Part shown: one piece after another, positions 52,131-63,122 of the stretch | How positions within the stretch are numbered: position 1 is the first letter of the stretch | Layout: the number at the start of each line of letters is the position of its first letter | Source of the DNA: Meghimatium bilineatum | Taxonomy: Eukaryota; Mollusca; Gastropoda; Stylommatophora; Philomycidae | Reading direction: 5' to 3' | Assembly (NCBI GenBank): GCA_034231615.1 | Contig: CM067322.1 | Coordinates: 53,029,118 to 53,093,117 of the forward strand | Length of the DNA stretch: 64,000 bases | Notes under the pieces: generated by a model | Databases searched by the model: none | Told to the model about the DNA's origin: nothing | Seen by the model: only the letters and a program-made list of their open reading frames with translations | Made by a program: the position numbers and the translations under genes

Positions 52131-53900
52131 TATTACCCTATGCTTATCACATTTAAAAACAAATGTTATTTCTTGATTATGTTGTTATCAACTGATATAA
52201 ATGCACTCCGGGAAACCCACTGGTGCACAGTCTCTTTTATCACATGCCAAAGGTTATGCATGCTGCTTGTACCGTTGTATATATGGTTCGCCGGTTAAAC
52301 ATTCACCTCACTCCAACTAGCTTGTGTACAATTCTACTACTATCAGACTTAATATAGATTTATCCAACTCGTATCTTAAATGTGTCATTAATAGAGGTGT
52401 GCATTTCAAGCTGGCGATCATGAAACAGTTTTAATTCGTAGCCATTTTTTCAACTACTCGTTGATATAGGCTATTGAGGCTATAGATGAAAGTCCGTCTA
52501 CTCTCTCATTGTACACCTAATGTACCGTGTACATCACCTGGTCAGGACAGTAGATCCTCGTGATATCTCAGAGTTTGTACAGAAATAGAGATGATATCCA
52601 CTCGTAATTATCATACATGCCATTTTGAATCTTTCGAAATACGGACTGGGATTGTGACACGATAATTGCGTCCGTAAACAGTCTTATGAGAGTTTTATGA
52701 AGGCTGCCGTAAGCTTCTCGCCTTTCATTCTCGTAATAGATGTAGTTACTTCGTATGTTCTGCTGGGATCATCAATGATATACCACCAGCAATAGATATA
52801 CAACCACAGTCAAACATCTCTCCACGACGTACGTACAATTGGTGAACAGAATGACATCAATAGCTCCAGCGTTATCAGCAATTGATTTATTTAAAGGCTC
52901 GCCTTTTCACTGCCCCAACCACTGCTTTCCATGCCAGGGGTGATTATAACGTTTTGGAAACCCATCATGGCCCCGTCAATTAACAACTATTCCTTTCCGT
53001 TTGACAAGCTCTAGACTGTGATTACCTCTCCCATTGTCTTTTCAGTCAGTTCCATCCCTGATATGCAGAGCTTAATTCTTTTTCCCTTTCTGTCATTTAT
53101 ATTATTGTGCGGTGAGTTTCTTGCTTGTGTAACCATCTAGTTGTATTCCTGCTCTTCTGTTGTGACAGTATCAGATTACTAGTTCGTTATTCTCCTGTTG
53201 TCTGATCTGCAATGTTTGCACCACGACGTCCTGGTTCCCCACTACATATCCCTTCCCTTGGTTCGATTACTAGTTAAGCAGTAGAGTGTGTTAGTCTTGA
53301 TACGGTGTGTTTGTTGTGAGCGATTGAGTGAGCGAAAGTTGGATGTTTGGGGAGAGTTGTGTTTTGGAGTTTGAGTTATAGTGAATAGTGCTGAGAAATT
53401 CGAGATATGGATCTTAGAAGCTGTGTCTGTTGCAAATGTTACGATTTGATATTTACTAGTTCTTAGATGATGTGTTTGTGTGTCAAACACCACGATTTAT
53501 CATATTTATTGTCAGCGATTGTTGGGTAGACCAGAGAGGTCAGACGCTATTATCTACGTGACCAGCATTACAACGATCACATTTTTACCTATTGCTGTTA
53601 TGTAAACCAGAAGTAGTCATTGTTTCCACGAGAAATTATACGTGCTATTATATTAACTAATTGCCAAATGCATTGGCTTGTTTTCAAATTAAACAAGCTG
53701 ATGTAAATTATAGTTCTCCGCTGTGACCTTTTGCTCTAGTGTCGAGGTGTTACCTGACCTTTGTTGTGTGATCGCTCTGTGTGTAGCGGGCAGAAATACT
53801 GATTGCTCACCACAAATAATAGGAAATTGTAAAAAATGTGTAAATTGGAAAACAAACAGATTATACATAAGTTCGTCTGTGTCTAGATTTGAACTCAAGC
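52131..53900. other. Unassigned DNA
   Basis: About 1.8 kb without recognisable repeats, elements or coding domains. Overlapping antisense frames near 53690-53980 cancel as evidence. Confidence 0.4.
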
Positions 53901-53912
53901 GATTGTCGGATG

Positions 53913-54215
53913 TGACGTCACGGTTATTTCGATTGGTGTTACACGGGAATCCATGACGTTGGAAAGTTAAAATTGTCAACATTGTGCTATTTATAGCACA
54001 GAAGAGAACTATTCTTTACTTTCACCAATTAAACATTGATTTGAACGTTTGTACATAAAGTGTTCAAGGATTATTTGACAACCAAGAACTGTGTTGACTA
54101 TGTTTATGGAAGATTATCAGCCATCCTTTGAAAACCCCTTTGGTCTCCCTTAATCACCCCTCCAACACCCCCGCCCTATAAAGACCCCTGTGGCGGAAAC
54201 CTTTGTTCAGCAGTG
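53913..54215 (+). promoter_or_regulatory. Core-promoter-like cluster
   Basis: TGACGTCA (CRE palindrome, 53913-53920), ATTGG inverted CCAAT (53932-53936) and TATTTATAG (53989-53997). Further on, GCCCTATAAAG (TATA at 54177-54183) with TTCAG at 54207-54211, whose A is about 32 bp from the first T of TATAAAG. That is a canonical TATA-to-initiator distance. No gene or LTR body is recognised downstream, so the use of this block is unknown. Confidence 0.3.
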
Positions 54216-54474
54216 ACAACACATACACAACTGCAGCAATTACAGTGCAAATAAGAGGTTTTGAACCAGAAGATATAGGCAGTCCGATAGTGCTCAGCAT
54301 CTCAACTTCAGGAGGGGATACCACAACCTATTGCTGTTAGTGCATACGAACTATGATAAATAAGCGGCGCGAAGATTCACTTTACTGTGATACTACCACT
54401 ATACGATGTAGAGAAGACATTTATACTTTAACTGTGACGCAATAGACTTATACGAATATCTTTCCTCGGAACAT
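54216..54474. other. Unassigned spacer
   Basis: Nothing recognised between the promoter-like block and the E-type LINE. Confidence 0.4.
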
Positions 54475-54905
54475 CTTCATCTTTTCCTACGGTCACACTG
54501 GTGCGTGAAGATACTTCTTCTGAAGAACTCAAGAGTGTTATTTTCATAACGGTCACAGTGTAAGTATGCTTTTATACATTCTACCAAATTAATCTGAAAT
54601 TTCTCAGTTACTTTAGAAGTCCTCCGTTTACCGCATTTTCGAAACCTTTCATCGTATCTATCCATATTACTAGGGTCTGTTTCTTACCTGGAAATGCATC
54701 TTCTATTTCTTGAGAGAGAAATGTTGCCTGATCATCAGTAGAGTAGCATTGTTTGAAGCCTGATTGCTGTAATACAAGAAGGTTTTTGCTTTCGAGGTAC
54801 CATCTAGCATATACTTGATAATACTCTCCGTGGTTTTGCATAGACAGCTCGTAAGAATGGGTAGTCAGTAGTTGTGGCGCTGTCTTTTTCTGATTTTCCA
54901 ATTGA
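54475..54905 (-). mobile_element. LINE RT fragment (N-terminal palm), family E type
   Basis: Minus strand from 54901: MENQKKTAPQLLTTHSYELS, YARWYLESKNLLVLQQSGFK, STDDQATFLSQEIEDAFPGK, QTLVIWIDTMKGFEN. WYLE-x-NLL-x-x-QQ-x-GF, S-x-x-DQ and the W-I-D-x-x-K-x-F block are RT motifs 1-3 (motif A Asp in WID). After a frameshift, KCGKRRTSK and ECIKAYLH resemble the following helix. This covers a part of the E protein not seen elsewhere in the window. Pseudogenised. Confidence 0.82.
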
Positions 54906-55892
54906 TATAATGATTTTTCATCTTAGGTCTGTGGAACTTTGCCAAATATAGTCATTTGGCAAATTCCATTTCTAAAGTCTGGAACGTTTTCATTCCAAGA
55001 TTGAAATATTCAAATATTCAATCCATATAATAAAATGGTGGTACACGTTTGAAATTTGGTATCCATCAGCACTACAATAATGTTGCGTGTCTTGCTTTTT
55101 TTTTGAAAAGTATATATTATTATGTTTTCTACGTTACCCACACATCCACATAACATTATCAATATTAGACAACCATCTTTAGTACAATCATCATAAGTAA
55201 TATGTCAGGACTTAGGTCATCGCTCGTGTTGAGTCATTTGGGAAAATAAAGCGGTCACTCGGCGCATATCATTTCTCTCGGACTACATAAGGTGAAAATC
55301 TGGGTACGACCATTGTCTCGGTACAAGAGAATATCAGCTAAACTTTTTTAAATACAACCGTAATTAAATAAAATGCAAACATTTCATTTATTATACACTT
55401 CTAGGACTACAATTACAAAGTTTTAAAAAAGAAATTCACGATAAATAATGTGTTTTTTTGTGGTAAGAGTTCCACGATAAAAAAAAATTGTGTAATCTGA
55501 TCTGCGATACAAAAATGGTTTTTAGTAAGATGCCTCTTTTAAATGATTTTCCCGCCGAAGACGGATGTGCTGGGCCATTGGCCCAGAAATTATTTTGAAA
55601 ATGTGATCCGTGTGAAAGAAAAGGTTAAGAACCATCGTTTTGTGTCTTTATTAGCTTCAAGCAATTTGACAGTGAAACATTATTTGTTTATTTGAGAACC
55701 CCAAGAATTGCAAGTGAATAGATCTTACTTTATATGTTGAACGAGGTGTTTTTTTCTTTTCTTTCTTTTTGATACCCAGGTGACTTCAGCTGTCGGCATA
55801 GTGCAATACCTATTGAAGGAGCCTTCTACTCAGAAGGGGTAGGAGGTCAATATTTGTATAGATGACATGCTAAACAGTTTACATAGAGAGAC
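54906..55892. other. Unassigned AT-rich DNA with a D scrap
   Basis: CCCGCCGAAGACGGATGTGC followed by TGGGCCATTGGCCC at 55551-55585 matches the D variant at 22430-22465 (reverse). Otherwise nothing recognised. Confidence 0.45.
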
Positions 55893-56185
55893 TCAATATA
55901 ACAACATGTCATCTACTAAGGTAGTCGTAACCTTCGATAACAGTTACCATGTTGTACCGACAGGCCGACGTTGTGCTTTAACTACGACGCCACGGCGTGG
56001 GTGGGCGGAACAACAAAGAAACCTGTTGCAAGGTCCAAAGTTGTGCCCTGATGTCGATGTCTATGTTGTCAGCATTAGACTCGAATTACCATCGAGTCGG
56101 ATGGCTGCTGGAACGAAGGGCAGAGCACTTATGGTAATGCCCCACTTGCAGTGAGTTCAATTTCTAATCAAGAATCATCAACTAA
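55893..56185 (-). mobile_element. Repeat family M, copy 2
   Basis: The reverse complement follows 22675-22902 block by block (GTGGGGCATTACCATAAGTG, TTCCAGCAGCCATCCGACTC, CGACATCAGGGCACAACTTT, TTCCGCCCACCCACGCCGTG, AAGCACAACGTCGGCCTGTC), then adds GGTACAACATGGTAACTGTT and ATCGAAGGTTACGACTACC. Its B box is weaker (TAATTCGAGTCTAATG). The 95-codon plus-strand frame across it is not conserved in copy 1. Confidence 0.72.
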
Positions 56186-56820
56186 GGTTTTCTGTTGCAT
56201 GGGTGGTTTGTCTTGTGGGTCATTGGTGAGACCCACAGAAGCAACCACAAGCGCGACTGTGAAACATAAAAATAGAACAAGTAAAAAAAAATTCTCATTC
56301 ATATTTTACTACAATTAATTCTCATATATTTCGTCACTGTACATATCTTTATGAGAAACGATAAAAATTGGAAAATATCCTAGATTGTCCGACACCATGA
56401 AAAATGGGAGACTGTGGTAATGATCTGTAAAGGAACGATATCAATAAATATAGGTAATTGGTCATGCTATCGGTAATAAGGAACGTATTGCTCATGCGGG
56501 ATACAGTGATCGTCAAAACAGTCAACACTGAAAACCTTCTTATGTAAACAACAGCACAAAATAATAACTGTGATTTAAGAAACATAAACCGGCCTAAACA
56601 CAAACGATGTTTTCAGTGAATGCTTTTGTCAAGATATACAATTTAAATAAAGATTCTTATTGTAAAAGTGAAATGTTGACAAGATCTTAATGTAAAACAC
56701 TTAAGTTCTTAGTTGCAAAGTTGATATTTTCACAGTTTTGCAATGAGGCCTGTTCATCGAGAAGGAAAATAATGTAGAATATTTGAAAATATGGCAATTA
56801 TGAAATGTTTAAAAATTAAA
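56186..56820. other. Unassigned AT-rich DNA
   Basis: Nothing recognised. Confidence 0.4.
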
Positions 56821-57060
56821 TCTGTGCATGGCCGAGAGGTTATATCGTAGGTCTTATATACATGAGGCCCATGGCTAGATCCCCGTTAAGGACTTTATTT
56901 TTTTCTGTAAGATTTAAAAAAAAACAACCTCACCCTGTACATGACGTGGCGAGAACAAAAACTCGCGACATTTATCACATAGTTACAAAATCCGTTCCTG
57001 CAATTCCCTAACGGGAAACATGCAGTATTTGAGTTATTGATTTTTTTGTTGACAGTTTAA
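56821..57060 (+). mobile_element. SINE-B copy 2, uninterrupted
   Basis: Head TGGCCGAGAGGTTATATCGT (A-box form TGGCCGAGAGG) and B-box-like CATGGCTAGATCCCCG. Body CTCACCCTGTACATGACGTG, TTATCACATAGTTACAAAAT, CCTGCAATTCCCTAACGGG, AACATGCAGTATTTGAGTT. It shows what copy 1 looked like before the MITE. The end section is the likely source of the 40-bp satellite. Confidence 0.82.
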
Positions 57061-57689
57061 CAAATTTAAACTTGCAATATTAGACACTCCTTGTAAAAAA
57101 GAAACTACTACTTTGTTTGTTTGTTTTGCGTTCGCTCCATTGTAACCAGCATGGATATCCGTGCGATTTCCGCCGGAAGCGTGTTTACGTTGTGCTACCG
57201 TTATGCACCTGGTAGGCCTAGCACATTCGATTTCGGCATGCCTTGACAATTCGGGTGGGCTACCCTAGCCTGTGACAGCCTCCCTATCTGTCGCCAGGCA
57301 CGCGTATGTGTGGTAACTCTTCGCCCAGACGACTTTTGCTCACGTCTGTCTCGCACGAGGTGTTCCACTGTCTATGAACTTGCCTCGTGTAATTGGACGT
57401 ACTGAGCCTGTGCCCATCGGGTACTGAACCATTTCTCATCCATGAGTCTGGTTCCTTAAGAGGAACAACTCAACAGAAGAGTTGGACCCTGGCTCTTTAC
57501 TACTTTGTGATAACTACGTGTACATGTCATAGTTTCCTTGATGAATGTCCATAATCTGTTCTACAGCTTACATTCATATCTAAGTATCGTATGTTGATTG
57601 AATAGTAGAAGAAGGCAGTAATAACAGTTTTCTGTTGTCTTGTCTTGTCAATTAATCCCGGCGTATTGGAAACATTAGTCTTCATGTTC
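57061..57689. other. GC-rich unassigned block
   Basis: 57120-57500 is clearly GC-richer than its surroundings, with CpGs (GTGCGATTTCCGCCGGAAGC, GCCAGGCACGCGTATGTG, CGTCTGTCTCGCACGAGG), but no long ORF, repeat partner in this window or domain. It could be part of an LTR, an untranslated leader or an old element. Confidence 0.4.
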
Positions 57690-57840
57690 TTTCCTTCTCA
57701 AACACCTGCAGATTAGTAGGATGTAGTAAAAAAATGAAATACGGTGTATTTTGGTTTACAACTTTGATGCAATATCTGCACCTTTCGGCGTCACATATTC
57801 GACTTTAGAATTATTTCTGGGTCACGGGAGTTTGGAGGTG
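57690..57840 (-). mobile_element. Partial family D copy
   Basis: Plus strand TTCTCAAACACCTGCAGATT, AGTAGGATGTAGTAAAAAAA, TTTTGGTTTACAAC, ATATCTGCACCTTTCGGC, TTTCTGGGTCACGGG. Confidence 0.8.
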
Positions 57841-58594
57841 TATAGCACCCCCCTACTTTCCACTTAGGATTTTAGAACACAATTTAAATACTAGGAATTT
57901 AACCAAAGGAATGGTAAAACTCTTCTTAACGATGTTTTTCGAATTACCAGACCCCCGACCTCTCCCTAATTTAAAAATGATACGTTCGAATATAACCAGG
58001 GTGCCTTACTGTTTGGTTGAAATAGTGTGTCTCATCTAAAAAGAAGTTATAACTCCATACCCACCACTAATTGCACAGTATAAGTATTCATCTCTCATTA
58101 CTCGCCTACAGATTTAAATCATCGGTAACGTGAACGGATATTTGGCCGCCATGACGCCTATTTGCCCGTGTAAAGATGGACATTGTATGAGGCAAATAAA
58201 TGAATGTACGAACAGACCGGAAGAGCGTCACCTCGCTGCTTGATTTGGCAAGGTCTTGACCTCCAAATGAACATGATCAAGCTGAACCGAGAACCTTAAC
58301 GTATGAACGCCCTTTGTCCTTAAATATTGTATGAATCATGGACTATAGACATGTGGAGAAAAGATATCGACTCGTAGTACTCTTAATTTGTAAACCTCTT
58401 CATTTCCGAAGTTATTTTAAAAGCTATGGTATTTAGGCGACCACAACGTGTATCAACGTCAGTACGTATAATTCAATAGTTAATTTATATGGATTCAGTT
58501 CTTGATAGGTGAAATTCGTGTGTGTTTAACCTCAGTATATTCTAAAAAATGGTAAGAAAAATAACAGTGCTTGACTTGCAGAACAATTAATAAT
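57841..58594. other. Unassigned DNA
   Basis: Nothing recognised. Confidence 0.4.
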
Positions 58595-58935
58595 AAGGCA
58601 CATTAGAATTGGAGTGACATTAAGAGGTAGATGTAGAAATTATAACATCAGACAGATAGCCAAAACAATACCAGTATTAGAACACATCAAAAGACAACAG
58701 ATCAAGTGGTTTTCACACACTTCCAGACTACCAACAGACATCATGCCACAGATGGTCATGACACATAGATATAACGGCTATAAATCCAGAAGAAGACCAT
58801 GTAAAAGATGGACCACAGAACTCAAAGAAGCCACAGGAACATTCTTATAAACAGCACACAAGAAGGCCATCTCCAGAGAACTCTTCTACCCCTGACGCAG
58901 CAAGGCAAACAAGGACTACAGCGTATAGATAGATA
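58595..58935 (+). mobile_element. LINE 3' fragment, family G
   Basis: Frame from 58614: MTLRGRCRNYNIRQIAKTI, VLEHIKRQQIKWFSHTSRLP, TDIMPQMVMTHRYNGYKSRR, RPCKRWTTELKEATGTFL then TAA. DNA continues with AAGAAGGCCATCTCCAGAGA, CCTGACGCAGCAAGGCAAAC and CAGCGTATAGATAGATAG. High identity to 18600-18940. 5'-truncated. Confidence 0.92.
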
Positions 58936-59086
58936 GACGCATTTTCCCTCATTGATAAGACGCATTTTCCCTCATTGATAAGACGCATTTCCCCTCATTG
59001 ATAAGACGCATTTTCCCTCATTGATAAGACGCATTTTCCCTCATTGATAAGACGCATTTTCCCTCATTAATAAGACGCATTAGACA
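58936..59086. repeat. 23-bp tandem, about 6 copies, on the LINE tail
   Basis: Unit AGACGCATTTTCCCTCATTG plus ATA starts immediately at the GATAGATAG tail of the G LINE, so the tail and the first unit overlap. Confidence 0.93.
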
Positions 59087-59489
59087 AATGTGATTAGAAC
59101 TAGAAATGACAGTTGTATCTCCAGATGTAAGAAATGTTAGTGAAAACATCCCCAATGCGATTGGACTAGCACACCAGTAGTGCGAAATAATGTGCTAACA
59201 AATTGGATATGATACAACAATGATTTAACACAGCTATAATGAATGTGTGCGATCCAGTCAACATGGTGGTCAAATGGAAGACAAAATAAACACCATCTTT
59301 ATTCCAAGGTTATTTTACCAGTGCCTGACAAAACACTCATGAGGAAGATTACATAATGTGAGATGAAATACCTGAGAAATGCTATAAACATCAACAGAAG
59401 AGATGGAATGAGGAACAAATACATCAGAAAAATAATACAGACCATATCATGCAAACAATATATAGAGAGACAACATATCAACTAGTACC
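59087..59489. other. Unassigned AT-rich DNA
   Basis: Nothing recognised. Confidence 0.4.
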
Positions 59490-60005
59490 TGACTGTCTAG
59501 TAGCCAACCCTATTTAACACTAAATGTTGTATAGTAGCCAACGCTCTTTAACATTATTGGTGTCTAATAACTAACCCTCTTCAACACTTAATGTTACCTA
59601 TTATCCAACCGTCTTCAACATTTCAACATTCAACATGTTGTTTAGTAGCCAACCCTCTTCAACATTTAATGTTGTTTAGTAGCAAACCTTCATCGACATT
59701 TACTGTTGTTTAGTAGCCAACCCTCTTCAACATTTAATGTTGTTTAGTAGCAAACCTTCATCGACATTTACTGTTGTTTAGTAGCCAACCCTCTTCAACA
59801 TTTAATGTTGTTTAGTAGCAAACCTTCTACAGCATTTAATGTTGTTTAGTAGCAAACCTTCATCGACATTTACTGTTGTTTAGTAGCCAACACTCTGCAA
59901 ATTGTAATATTGATTAATTATCAGCCCTCTTCAACATTAATTTTATCTAGTAACCAACCCTCTACAAAATGTAATGTTTAGTAGCCAACCCTCTTCAACA
60001 TTTCA
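59490..60005. repeat. 35-bp minisatellite with alternating variants
   Basis: Variant a: TAGTAGCCAACCCTCTTCAA plus CATTTAATGTTGTTT. Variant b: TAGTAGCAAACCTTCATCGA plus CATTTACTGTTGTTT. They alternate at 59645-59890, giving a 70-bp higher-order unit; the edges are degenerate. Confidence 0.92.
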
Positions 60006-60842
60006 TGGGATAACATACTACTAAGCAAAAATATTGTTTTAAATAATTACCACAGTAAATATGGAAACAAGGTTGCCTAGGTTGTTACTTTATGAATAGA
60101 CTACTCCAGAATGAACGTCTATGCAAAGACGAAATGGGCTTGTCGGTTTAGTTATCAAGTGGTTTATTGCGGTAACATTCTTTTGTTAGCATCCCGGCAT
60201 TGTCCATGAACTGGAATGTTCTTCTTAATGTTCTAGTGTTTCTGCTTTTAAAGCATTCACTCCTAATAGACAGAATTTGCGGCGAATTGACAGATTTACG
60301 TATGTGTGATATATTTACTGTGCATGACTGGAACCGTCTTGATTACTTAAATTCCGTACTGCTGTCAGAATGGTAGGCAATGTGTAAATGATGAATGCGA
60401 CAGTTGGCCAAACCGTCTTTCCTGTTCTTCAGGCATACCCTCTAAAGAACGGGTTCCCAACCTATTGGTAGTGATCTCATTAATGTTTCAAATGGTTACA
60501 TTCAGGATTACCAACTGAAATGGTAAACTACAAAAATGATTAAAAACAATTTGTAATCTGTTCATACTTCGAGTATGTTAATCATCACGTTAAATATGTC
60601 CGTTAAAATTAAATTGAGCTATATTATACTGAAACATCTCGTTTCGACATACTTTCTTTCGCCCTACCAAAAGCCGTTTTTAAATGTATTGGCGTCACAG
60701 ATAAATTTCTTCAATAAAATAAGACTTTACTCGAAAACTATTGGGACCTTGCACTATAAATAATTGAAAGTTGTAATGTATTTATGAACAGTAATGTCTG
60801 TGTGCAGGTATTTGTTTACCTGTATGTTTTGATCCCATTTAA

Positions 60843-60843
<1 letters not shown>
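60006..60843. other. Unassigned AT-rich DNA
   Basis: GGGTTCCCAACCTATTGGTA at 60450-60469 resembles a hAT-type terminal repeat, but no partner end was found. No gene recognised. Confidence 0.35.
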
Positions 60844-60892
<49 letters not shown>

Positions 60893-60935
60893 CAGGGTGT
60901 GTGTATGTGTGCGTGCGCGCGCACGCGCGCAGCGC
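60844..60935. repeat. (TA)n-(TG)n-(CG)n compound microsatellite
   Basis: TA runs, then (GT)n, then GCGTGCGCGCGCACGCGCGC, a self-complementary alternating purine-pyrimidine block with Z-DNA potential. Confidence 0.92.
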
Positions 60936-62902
60936 CAAACTGTTAAGGAGACAAGTGTATCTGATAGCTTTGTGAAACTGTCTGATCCACTTATACAATT
61001 GCTTGATTAAGAGGTATGTCACATTACCATACTGGACCTTCATTCCCAGATTATTTTCTATAGATTTTATCCCAAACTATTAAAAAAAATATATTACAGA
61101 ATGCTGATCCTTCTTGGTGCGTATCATTAGTGTAGCTGACCGGGCAACTTTTCTCTGCCATTATGACGTCAAGTTTTTTGTCTGCACCAAATTGACACAT
61201 GTATGCTACTCTTGACACATTTAGTAATATTATTGACAAATTGAAAGACAATGTCACGGCTATTCTACTTTGTATCACATTTTTAAGGTTTCTATTTGAA
61301 GTACCCTCTTATGTGTGTGTGTGTGCGTGCGAGCGTTCGTTTGTGTGTGCGTGTGTGTGTGTGCGTGTATTAATATTAAATTTCAGAACTCTCTCTCCCT
61401 ATATATATATATATATATATATATATTAGTGTTATTTAAATATAATAGTTGGTACATTTGTTGAAAGTACATTTGTGAAGTTTGCAATGAATTAGCATTA
61501 CTCCAATTAATTTATGAATGTATTTGGTTTCTCACATTTCTCAATGTTACTATCAGTAAAAATTGTGTTAATTGGCTTAGAAGGTTGATGATACCACGCT
61601 GTCCACATTCTGTGGTCCTTGATTTCTTTTTTGGCGTTATAAATATGGAACTCAGTGATTTAAAAGCAGCTAAAAAGTTGTATATTATCAGCTACACTGT
61701 ACTCGGATTAACCATAGTACTCGGTATCTCTCAGTGAAGTTCTATGGTACTATGGTACTACTCATAACTCGTAATTCTGAAGCTTCAATTGATAATCTCC
61801 AATGATAACCGAAAGAATAACGTGTTAACAAGAAGTCACGAAAGAATATCTAACAGTGACCTATTGAACATAAGGTAAGTGGCACACCCACAATGACATG
61901 GAGGCATCCCAACTATGTCCTCACTGATATATATATATATAAAGTGAAGTTTAATATCATTAATTTAATATCATTTCAGAATCACCCAAAACATTTACTT
62001 CTCATTTCTCATAAAGTTATATTAGCTATTCATGAGACAATTCCTTTATCATGTGTCTTCATGTATCTCTCACTTCTGCTGTCAGTATTTTTGGTCTCTC
62101 ACATCTTGTATGTTTATATCTGGTCTGTTCTCATAAAGTTCACTGATATCATTCGTATGTTCTTTGGATTGTGTTTTTCTTCTGTACTTGTGTTATTACA
62201 TCGTCTGTCTTAGATTCTCTACATCGGGCAATTGTAGAAGTTGTTGGCTCGGTGGTATAATGATACCCGACCCACCAACCCAACTTGGTCGAATAAGCTG
62301 GCCACTAGAAAGTCGATCGTTCCTTGAATTTCTAGTTTATTTCTGTGATGTTGAAATGGCGCAAAACTTGACTTAATTGTGCTCGAATATCCTCATATTG
62401 CATGTCTTTTGCGTCTTGCAGACGGTAATTTAACAATAAGCAGAAGCAATCCATTGAATATTGTATCAGGAATGTGACTTTTCAAGCGATACGATTACAG
62501 CAACGGAAGATTTTTACTTGCGTCTTTTTGTTTTCTTCCATATCTTTAAAAACTTTATTTCTGAACAATGCTGATCCGGCACGCAGGTTCCGCTTCCAAA
62601 CATCCCTAGTTTCGGTCGTTTTCCCCCAGTTTCGGCCGTTTCCCCCCAGTTTTTGGATTCTATTTGGGAGCCTTTCATTGAGGATTTACAGATGTCTTTA
62701 CACCTCAGCAATGGTCTTCCGTGGGTTCGATAGCCTTCAACCTGTACCCGGAATAGTACTTGTTTAGGAATGCGGCAGTTTGATTTTCTGCGGAATGACC
62801 TCGCCAGCGCAATCTATTTATATTGTGTGTTTCCACGGCAGATGGTAGCTGAGTGCGGCGCAACACTTCCTAGCTGGTGATTATTGTGTCGTTTCATTTA
62901 AT
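60936..62902. other. Unassigned DNA with microsatellites
   Basis: (GT)n-rich 61311-61371, (TA)n 61401-61426 and (TA)n near 61928-61940. The 97-106 codon frames at 61893-62213 and 62474-62767 have no domain. 62595-62655 has a duplicated AGTTTCGG-CGTTTTCCCCC motif. Confidence 0.4.
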
Positions 62903-63122
62903 GCTGATCTTGCAGAGATATTCTCATATATACGCCGTTTATCTTGACGGAGATATCCTCATATGTACTCTGTTTATCTTGATGGATATATCCTCATGTG
63001 TACTCCGTTTATCTTGATGGAGATATCCCCTGTTGTACTCCGTTTATCTTGATGGATATATTCTCATATGTACTCTGTTTATCGTGAAGGAGATATCCTC
63101 AAATGTACTATGTTTATCTTGA
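62903..63122. repeat. 35-bp minisatellite, about 6 copies
   Basis: Unit ATCTTGATGGAGATATCCTC plus ATATGTACTCCGTTT with point changes. Confidence 0.93.

Noticed and set aside
54177..54215. LTR retrotransposon promoter
   Set aside because: The TATA/initiator pair fits, but no TG...CA-bounded repeat pair, primer-binding site or gag/pol sequence was seen.
62474..62767. 97-codon frame near the right end
   Set aside because: No domain recognised and an antisense frame of similar length overlaps it.
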